Positions 14,215-19,088 of a stretch of DNA of 19,088 nt are shown here, one piece after another. Every line of letters begins with the position of its first letter. Within the stretch, counting starts at the first letter, position 1. Below the pieces are notes generated by a model. The model was not told the DNA's origin and did no database searches. It saw nothing but the letters and a program-made list of their open reading frames with translations. A program made the position numbers and the translations under genes. The DNA is from Acidimicrobiaceae bacterium UBA7830 (GTDB lineage Bacteria; Actinomycetota; Acidimicrobiia; Acidimicrobiales; Ilumatobacteraceae), in NCBI GenBank assembly GCA_002501485.1, contig DLTS01000074.1:1-19088 (forward strand), written 5' to 3'.

Positions 14215-15069
14215 CGATGTACCTGCGTCTGGATGCCGTGGGTGATCTCGTTTTGATGATCGCTGCACCCACAGCACGACAATTGCTGACCCCAATAGCA
14301 AGATGGTGAGTCCTACGAGAGGGCGGTAGACACCAACGATGATCGATATAGCAATGACGACCGCCATTGCAACGACAATCGCTATGAGTCGAAGCAGCCA
14401 TTTTGTGAATGTCTGTACGCCTCGAACAGCTGACGCTGCGGACGCAACTGCAGATTCTTTCAAATCCTCGCCCACTCGCTGAGCGTCGCGTTTGACGCCC
14501 GTCAAGATGACCCCAGCGTCGGAGCCGGCGATCACGACATCGACCATCGCCCCAACGACATGTTGGCCACCGGGTGCAGGGCTTTGCCCAACGACGACGC
14601 CCGCAAGATGGTCGTGTGGAGGAGGAACGAGCATCAGCCGCGGCGCGAAGCCCGCTGAGACGAGGCGTCGAACAGCAACAATGACGGAGACATCAAGAAT
14701 GTCAGGCACACTTCGTGACTGGGCCCCCGTTCGATGGGTGGTGCCAGAGCGGTCGTAGCGCCGGCGGCGCTCTTCGTCACCAAGCACCTCCCATGCCGCT
14801 TGGACCGCCTGAAACTCATCAGGTGCACCACCTGCATCAGGGTGGGTCTCACGGGCGCGTTGTCGATACGCCGCTCGGAGTTCGTCTGTTGATGCTGACC
14901 GGTCGACGCCGAGCACCTCGTAGAGATCAGCGCCTTGTGGTGAATGAGACGCAGAGACGTGATGTCCGGGATGGCGAAGTTTTTCTCCACATGAGCAGAC
15001 CGTTAACAGAATTGGTGGCGCAAGCTGATGAACATCGCCGCATGACGGGCAGCGGATACCTGTGGCCAC
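14200..15069 (-). CDS. Zinc-ribbon / J-domain / PASTA membrane protein
   Basis: A 289-aa protein with four recognisable parts. Residues 1-32 hold CPSC (7-10) and CSCGEK (25-30), a probable zinc ribbon. Residues 48-108 form a J domain with the DnaK-stimulating HPD at 76-78, starting with LYEVLGVD. Residues 118-182 read as one PASTA domain (VPDILDVSVIVAVRRL ... GVVVGQSPAPGG ... VDVVIAG). Two hydrophobic helices follow at about 224-247 and 249-268, then a short basic tail. A J domain would recruit Hsp70 in the cytoplasm, whereas PASTA domains normally face outside, and here both precede the same membrane segments. The first codon is GTG. No Shine-Dalgarno is seen, and TACCAT lies 7 nt upstream. 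Function unknown; probably a membrane-bound Hsp70 co-chaperone. Confidence 0.85.
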   Translation of the reverse strand: MATGIRCPSCGDVHQLAPPILLTVCSCGEKLRHPGHHVSASHSPQGADLYEVLGVDRSASTDELRAAYRQRARETHPDAGGAPDEFQAVQAAWEVLGDEERRRRYDRSGTTHRTGAQSRSVPDILDVSVIVAVRRLVSAGFAPRLMLVPPPHDHLAGVVVGQSPAPGGQHVVGAMVDVVIAGSDAGVILTGVKRDAQRVGEDLKESAVASAASAVRGVQTFTKWLLRLIAIVVAMAVVIAISIIVGVYRPLVGLTILLLGSAIVVLWVQRSSKRDHPRHPDAGTSLRVR

Positions 15070-15076
15070 GTTTTAA

Positions 15077-15106
15077 ATGGTAGTGCCGTTCAGAATTGGG
15101 CGTCAC
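15077..15106 (-). promoter_or_regulatory. Candidate promoter of the J/PASTA gene, leaderless arrangement
   Basis: On the minus strand GTGACG (15106-15101) and TACCAT (15082-15077) are separated by 18 nt, a usable -35/-10 pair. TACCAT ends 7 nt before the GTG start, so the transcript would begin at the start codon. This is the best-supported leaderless case in the window. Confidence 0.5.
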
Positions 15107-15109
15107 CCG

Positions 15110-15127
15110 GTGTGAGAAATCTCACAC
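15110..15127. promoter_or_regulatory. 18-bp palindrome next to the -35 of the J/PASTA gene
   Basis: GTGTGAGAAATCTCACAC is a perfect 8+8 inverted repeat around AA. It sits 3 bp upstream of the proposed -35 (15101-15106) and 58 bp after the stop of the upstream hydrolase gene. The two-base centre suits a dimeric repressor or activator site better than a hairpin, although a 7-bp stem with loop AAAT could also form and end the upstream transcript. No U-tract follows. Confidence 0.5.
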
Positions 15128-15185
15128 GGAGCACTCAGAGAGGTGTGCAGTTCGTTGGTAGTGGTCGAGGTCAGCCCTAGGGATC

Positions 15186-16001
15186 TCAGAGCATCCACGA
15201 ACGTTGGCCCTCGCCGGTTAGCAGTCGGCCAAATTGCAGTCCCGGGAAGTGCGCCGCTCCGACCAACGTGGTTGAACCTTCGAGTTCGGCTGCAAGCGCT
15301 TCCCGCGTGCGTCGGGCAAGATCTCGATCGACGTCAAACACTGCCTCCCAGTCGTTTTCGGTGAGTTCTGCCGGGCAGTGTGCAATGTCGCCGATGAGCA
15401 TTGCTCGATCGTCACCACTTGAGATGACGACGATGACTGACCCCGGGGTGTGCCCCGGGGCATGGCGCACATCGATTCCGCTGGCGACGGTTTGGTCAGA
15501 GTCGAATGGTTCGAGGCGTGGTGCGATCGGCGACAATTTTCGAATCGCTCTATCATCGGCGGTATCGCTTTCGATGAAGTGCTGCCAGTCTGCAGAGTGG
15601 CAACGGTACGTTGCGTTCGGAAACACGATGTCACCTTTTTGTGTCGCCCAGCCGACATGATCAAAGTGGAGGTGAGTGAGGATCACATCGGTGATGTCAG
15701 ATGGTTCGACGCCGAGATCGAGAAGGCTGGCGAGCAGCCCGCCACCTTGGTATTGGCCGTTATTGATCATTCCAACTCCGGCGTCGACGAGCACGAGTCG
15801 ATCGCCGGTGCGAATGAGATATGCCCCCATCGTTAATTCGAGTTGCCCCTCGGCGTTGAGAAGGTCGCCATGTTGGGCCCATGGGTCACCGCTAAATGTC
15901 GGTCGCAGCAGAACTTCGCGTGGGTTCTCGAAGGCTCGCCCATCGAAGACAGGCGCAATCGCAATATCGCCAACGAACTGAGCAGATCCCCATTCAGACA
16001 T
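15186..16001 (-). CDS. Metallo-beta-lactamase-fold hydrolase
   Basis: A 271-aa MBL-fold protein with a complete set of metal ligands: HLHFDH (110-115), His184 in APGHTPG (181-187), Asp205 in GDIAH, and His251 in AAHFPG. The N-terminal strands and VDAGVG (72-77) are normal for the fold. The overall pattern resembles lactonase-like and quorum-quenching hydrolases, but those motifs are shared with many hydrolases, so the substrate is unknown. It should bind two metal ions and hydrolyse an ester, lactone or thioester. ATG 16001 has GGAGAG 9 nt upstream. It lies 122 bp downstream of the FadD-like gene on the same strand and may be co-transcribed with it; I see no clear terminator between them. Confidence 0.9.
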   Translation of the reverse strand: MSEWGSAQFVGDIAIAPVFDGRAFENPREVLLRPTFSGDPWAQHGDLLNAEGQLELTMGAYLIRTGDRLVLVDAGVGMINNGQYQGGGLLASLLDLGVEPSDITDVILTHLHFDHVGWATQKGDIVFPNATYRCHSADWQHFIESDTADDRAIRKLSPIAPRLEPFDSDQTVASGIDVRHAPGHTPGSVIVVISSGDDRAMLIGDIAHCPAELTENDWEAVFDVDRDLARRTREALAAELEGSTTLVGAAHFPGLQFGRLLTGEGQRSWML

Positions 16002-16123
16002 AGCGCTTATCTCTCCTTTGCCTTCGTCGGTTCAATGATGTCAGGGCTTATTCTTGCGAAGCCACACCGGTACAGCCGACGCACGAAACACCCCCCGCTG
16101 GCTGAAGTCGGCCTTCTGCGGGC

Positions 16124-17761
16124 TTACGCGGTGGTGCCGAATCCGCTCAGGCCAAGTTGTTCCACTGCGGCATCCCGCAGAAGATACTTCTGGATTTTGC
16201 CGGTCACCGTCATCGGGAAGTCGGCGATGCTGAGCACGTAACGAGGAACCTTGTAGTGGGCAATCTTGCCCTGACAAAACTCACGAACGGCATCGATATC
16301 GACAGTGGCTTCATCTCGGGCTTGGATAAAAGCACACACTTCCTCGCCAAACCTCTCATCGGGCACACCAACCACCTGGACATCAATGATGTCAGGGTGG
16401 CCGTACAAGAATTCCTCGATCTCTCGCGGCGAGATGTTTTCTCCGCCACGAATGATGAGATCTTTAATGCGGCCGGTGATGTTGACGTACCCGTCAACAT
16501 CCATCACCGCAAGATCGCCAGTATGCATCCAACCTTCGGCATCGATCGCTTGGGCCGTCTTCTCTTCTTCGTTCCAGTAGCCCTCCATCACCGAATATCC
16601 GCGGGTCTGGAATTCTCCCGATTCTCCACGAGGAACTGTTTCGCCAGTTTCTGGGTCGGCAACTCTGATTTCGACATGAGGGTGCACGCGCCCAACAGAT
16701 CCAACCCGTTGGTCGATCGAGTCATCGGCGCCGGTCTGAGTGGACACGGGTGATGTTTCGGTCATTCCGTAGGCGATGGTGACTTCATCCATGTTCATCC
16801 GTTCGATGACCTGCTTCATGACTTCAACAGGGCATGGAGAGCCAGCCATAATTCCCGTCCGCAAGGTCGAAAGGTCGTACGACTCAAATTCTGGAACACC
16901 GAGCTCAGCTATGAACATTGTCGGCACTCCGTAGAGCGAGGTGCACTTTTCCTCTTGCACCGATTCGAGAACCGACACCGGCTCAAACGCGTCGTTCGGA
17001 ATGACCATTGTCGAACCGTGGCTTGTACAGCCAAGGTTGCCCATCACCATTCCGAAGCAGTGGTAGAACGGCACTGGAATACACACACGATCGTATTCGG
17101 TATAACCACACCCTTCACCAACGAAGTAGCCGTTATTGAGAATGTTGCGGTGGGTAAGGGTTGCGCCCTTCGGCAAACCCGTGGTGCCAGAGGTGTATTG
17201 AATGTTGATGGGGTCAGTATTCACCAAACTCTCAGAACGCTCTCTCACTTCGTCACTGGTGGCCTTCTCAGCACGCTCCAGAAGTGCATCCCATGTCGCA
17301 TCGTCAAAGAAGATGGCTTCACGAATCTCGGGGCACTGTTCAGCGACATCAGCCCACATTTGCCGGTAGTTACTTGTCTTAAATTCTGGCGCTGCGAGCA
17401 ACATGACCGAGCCCGATTGGTTGAGAGCGAACTCAAGTTCATGGGTTCGGTATGCCGGATTAATGCACACCATGATGACCCCGATGCGGGCCGTTGCATA
17501 TTGAGCGAGCACCCATTCGTAACGATTAGGTGACCACAGGGCGACGCGGTCGCCAACGGCGAGCCCACTCGCCAAGAGTGCACGGGCTAGACGGTCGATT
17601 TCGGCATCTAATTCGGTGTACGACCACCTGACTCCTTGGTGCCGGACCACAAGCGCTTCTCGGTCTGGATGTGCCGACACGGTTGCCCGAAAGTTGGCAT
17701 CGATGGTCTCCTCGATAAGCGGAGCGTCGGTCGGGCCTGCGGTATACGAATCTGCACTCAT
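16124..17761 (-). CDS. AMP-forming fatty-acyl-CoA synthetase (FadD-like)
   Basis: A 545-aa ANL ligase with a full motif set: YTSGTTGLPKG (189-199), YGMTET (331-336), HTGD (413-416), the hinge GRIKDLIIRGGENISP (430-445), and the catalytic Lys522 in TVTGKIQK. The RGGENISPREIE block and the VTGKIQK ending are typical of medium/long-chain acyl-CoA synthetases and relatives in aerobic actinobacteria. It would activate a fatty acid for beta-oxidation. The start is ATG 17761, because AGGGGGAA lies just upstream. The frame is open to 17824, but those 21 extra residues contain the Shine-Dalgarno and are not family-like. TACGAT at 17804-17799 is a candidate -10. It is divergent from modA across 90 bp. 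It is the third acyl-CoA ligase in the window; all three differ clearly in their P-loop and hinge motifs, so they are not recent duplicates. Confidence 0.92.
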   Translation of the reverse strand: MSADSYTAGPTDAPLIEETIDANFRATVSAHPDREALVVRHQGVRWSYTELDAEIDRLARALLASGLAVGDRVALWSPNRYEWVLAQYATARIGVIMVCINPAYRTHELEFALNQSGSVMLLAAPEFKTSNYRQMWADVAEQCPEIREAIFFDDATWDALLERAEKATSDEVRERSESLVNTDPINIQYTSGTTGLPKGATLTHRNILNNGYFVGEGCGYTEYDRVCIPVPFYHCFGMVMGNLGCTSHGSTMVIPNDAFEPVSVLESVQEEKCTSLYGVPTMFIAELGVPEFESYDLSTLRTGIMAGSPCPVEVMKQVIERMNMDEVTIAYGMTETSPVSTQTGADDSIDQRVGSVGRVHPHVEIRVADPETGETVPRGESGEFQTRGYSVMEGYWNEEEKTAQAIDAEGWMHTGDLAVMDVDGYVNITGRIKDLIIRGGENISPREIEEFLYGHPDIIDVQVVGVPDERFGEEVCAFIQARDEATVDIDAVREFCQGKIAHYKVPRYVLSIADFPMTVTGKIQKYLLRDAAVEQLGLSGFGTTA

Positions 17762-17798
17762 GGGTTCCCCCTTGAAACTTGCTGAACTAACTCGCTTC

Positions 17799-17804
17799 AT
17801 CGTA
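17799..17804 (-). promoter_or_regulatory. Candidate -10 of the FadD-like synthetase gene
   Basis: TACGAT on the minus strand matches TANNNT and would give a leader of about 30 nt containing the strong Shine-Dalgarno. The same hexamer, also preceded by ACCGC, occurs before the CaiC-like ligase (8079-8084). Confidence 0.3.
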
Positions 17805-17839
17805 GCGGTGCCATTCAGAGCCAACAGATGGCGACAAGG

Positions 17840-17845
17840 TAGGTT
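17840..17845 (+). promoter_or_regulatory. Candidate -10 of modA, leaderless arrangement
   Basis: TAGGTT fits TANNNT and ends exactly 6 nt before the GTG start at 17852. No -35 or Shine-Dalgarno stands out. Confidence 0.4.
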
Positions 17846-17851
17846 GCTTTC

Positions 17852-18580
17852 GTGCGACCTTTTGCGTGGGTTCTCCTTACCGGAGTCGTTCTAGCGGGTT
17901 GCGGTGCCGGCAGCCAGTCAGATGGCCAACCGGTGGTCTTTGCGGCGTCGTCGCTCGTCGATGTGTTAAGCGAATTATCCGCTGATGAAGGGACCCCATT
18001 TTCAAGTGTCACGCTCTCGTTTGCGAGTTCGGCGAGCCTCGCTGCGCAGATCGTCGATGACGCTCCTGTCGACATGTTCATCTCGGCTGATCAGGCACAG
18101 ATCGAGAGACTTCGTCGAGCCGGCTTCTCTGACACTCAGCCCCAGGTGGTGGCTCGTAACTCGTTGGTGATAGCGGTTGAAGCTCGTAACCCACTCGGAC
18201 TCGCCGAACTTCGCGACCTCTCCCGCCGCGATGTGCTCGTTGCGCTTGCGGCACCGGGTGTTCCGCTTGGCGAATATTCTCGGGGGATGCTCAGAGCAGC
18301 CAACATCGAGGTCACGCCGGTGACATTCGAAGCAGACGCCAGGGGAGTGCTGGCAAAGGTCGCTCTTGGCGAAGTTGATGCAGGCATCGTGTATGCGACC
18401 GATGCTGCGAGCGCCACTAACGTTGACAGTGTAGTGATTCCTGAAGCCGAGGCAGTCAACGTGGAATATGTCGCGCTTGATCTCACTGGAGGTTCGGGAG
18501 CAGGACAAGATCTCATCGAGTTCTTAACGAGCGATGCCGGCCGCTCTTCTCTGGCCAACCGGGGGTTCCTACTTCCATGA
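17852..18580 (+). CDS. modA: Molybdate ABC transporter substrate-binding lipoprotein
   Basis: A 242-aa periplasmic-binding-type protein. It has a short basic start, a hydrophobic segment and the lipobox LAGC (14-17), so it is probably anchored by a lipid on Cys17. Molybdate-site features of ModA are visible: FAASSL (30-35), FASSASLAAQI (57-67), and the GEVDAGIVYATD block (173-184) with Tyr181. It would capture molybdate or tungstate outside the membrane and hand it to ModB. The start is a GTG with no Shine-Dalgarno. The stop overlaps the modB start (ATGA), so the two are translationally coupled. Sulfate or other oxyanions cannot be fully excluded. No mode operator or ModE gene is seen in the window. 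Confidence 0.92.
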   Translation: MRPFAWVLLTGVVLAGCGAGSQSDGQPVVFAASSLVDVLSELSADEGTPFSSVTLSFASSASLAAQIVDDAPVDMFISADQAQIERLRRAGFSDTQPQVVARNSLVIAVEARNPLGLAELRDLSRRDVLVALAAPGVPLGEYSRGMLRAANIEVTPVTFEADARGVLAKVALGEVDAGIVYATDAASATNVDSVVIPEAEAVNVEYVALDLTGGSGAGQDLIEFLTSDAGRSSLANRGFLLP

Positions 18581-19088
18581 GTCGCCAGCAGCGTCACGAC
18601 GCCCGGGTGCCAATTATCCTTGCCGTTCTCGGATGGCTCGCAGTCGCATTTTTTGTCGTGCCGATCTTGGCTCTCGTCTTGAGGGTGCCATGGTCGTCGC
18701 TGTCTGATGTGATCACTGATGACGCAACCGCAGAAGCGTTGACCCTGTCGGTGTTCACAAGTGTGATCACCACGGTTCTTGCGATTGTGCTGGGAGTGCC
18801 GCTCGCATGGTTGCTTGCCCGCTCAAACATTCCGGGACGTCAGTTCATCAGAGCGCTATGCACGTTGTCGATGGTGCTTCCTCCAGTGGTTGCAGGTGTC
18901 GCTCTACTTGCGTCACTTGGGCGGCGCGGGGTGGTCGGCGAGATACTTGATGACTGGCTCGGTGTGCGGTTGCCATTCACGATGCCTGCAGTTGTGATCG
19001 CTCAACTATTTGTTGCGATGCCATTTCTTGTCCTCACCGTCGAATCTGGTTTCGCTCGAAGCGCCGGAACGGTTGAGGAGGCTGCTCG
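18577..19088 (+). CDS. modB: Molybdate ABC transporter permease, N-terminal 170 aa (runs off right edge)
   Basis: The frame opens at an ATG overlapping the modA stop by 4 bp (ATGA) and stays open to the window end. It encodes a hydrophobic protein. An N-terminal helix (about 12-37) follows a short basic leader, and further helices lie at about 55-80, 94-112 and 133-155. VLPPVVAGVALLASLGRRG (about 99-117) is the typical ModB/CysT-family block. The conserved cytoplasmic EAA loop is just beginning at the edge (GTVEEAA). It forms the membrane channel of the molybdate importer. A modC ATPase gene is expected beyond the window. The length is normal as far as visible. Confidence 0.92.
   Translation, partial: MSRQQRHDARVPIILAVLGWLAVAFFVVPILALVLRVPWSSLSDVITDDATAEALTLSVFTSVITTVLAIVLGVPLAWLLARSNIPGRQFIRALCTLSMVLPPVVAGVALLASLGRRGVVGEILDDWLGVRLPFTMPAVVIAQLFVAMPFLVLTVESGFARSAGTVEEAA

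Noticed and set aside
16002..16123. CGTCGG/CCGACG inverted repeat between FadD-like and hydrolase genes
   Set aside because: The arms are only 6 bp with a loop of more than 40 nt; likely chance.
16955..17533. 192-codon plus-strand open frame opposite the FadD-like gene
   Set aside because: It is antisense to a motif-complete ligase; no own ribosome binding site or recognisable domain.
1..19088. CRISPR array, insertion sequence, phage or defence cassette
   Set aside because: No regularly spaced repeats, transposase, integrase, nuclease or toxin-antitoxin motifs are visible on either strand.

Overview
The window reads as chromosomal DNA of a moderately GC-rich actinobacterium, most likely an environmental lineage such as Acidimicrobiia. 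The taxonomy is inferred from the protein families (DUF2510, PASTA and J-domain membrane protein, actinobacterial-style crotonase and sulfurtransferase), frequent GTG starts, and several starts that look leaderless rather than Shine-Dalgarno driven. No lineage marker gene such as rRNA is present, so this is inference.

Layout. The left edge holds the N-terminus of a DUF2510 protein on the minus strand (1-177). It is followed by a tRNA 3'-end-like segment (315-342) and a strong plus-strand terminator (393-417). Then come an amidase-signature hydrolase (+), glutaminyl-tRNA synthetase (-), an acyl-CoA dehydrogenase (+), a classical SDR (-), a class III aminotransferase (+), a hot-dog/MaoC-like protein (-), a CaiC-like acyl-CoA ligase (+), and a minus-strand pair of 4CL-like acyl-CoA ligase and crotonase. 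Next is a plus-strand operon of Dabb protein, atypical SDR and two-domain sulfurtransferase. A minus-strand series follows: FadD-like acyl-CoA synthetase, metallo-beta-lactamase-fold hydrolase, and a zinc-ribbon/J/PASTA membrane protein. The right edge holds modA and the start of modB (+), a molybdate ABC importer.

How they fit together. At least six genes handle CoA thioesters: three AMP-forming ligases, an acyl-CoA dehydrogenase, a crotonase and a hot-dog protein. The two SDRs, aminotransferase and amidase could feed or process carboxylic acids, so the region is best read as an organic-acid / fatty-acid catabolic neighbourhood with housekeeping genes (glnS, mod) interspersed. Strand changes are very frequent, so most genes are probably single transcription units and do not form one co-regulated pathway. 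Substrates cannot be assigned from sequence.

I see no CRISPR array, insertion sequence, phage gene or recognised defence gene. The least ordinary items are the zinc-ribbon/J/PASTA/membrane protein, the Dabb/SDR/sulfurtransferase operon whose SDR lacks the catalytic Tyr and Lys, the tRNA 3'-end remnant with its terminator, and a recurrent -10-like hexamer placed 6-7 nt before several start codons.
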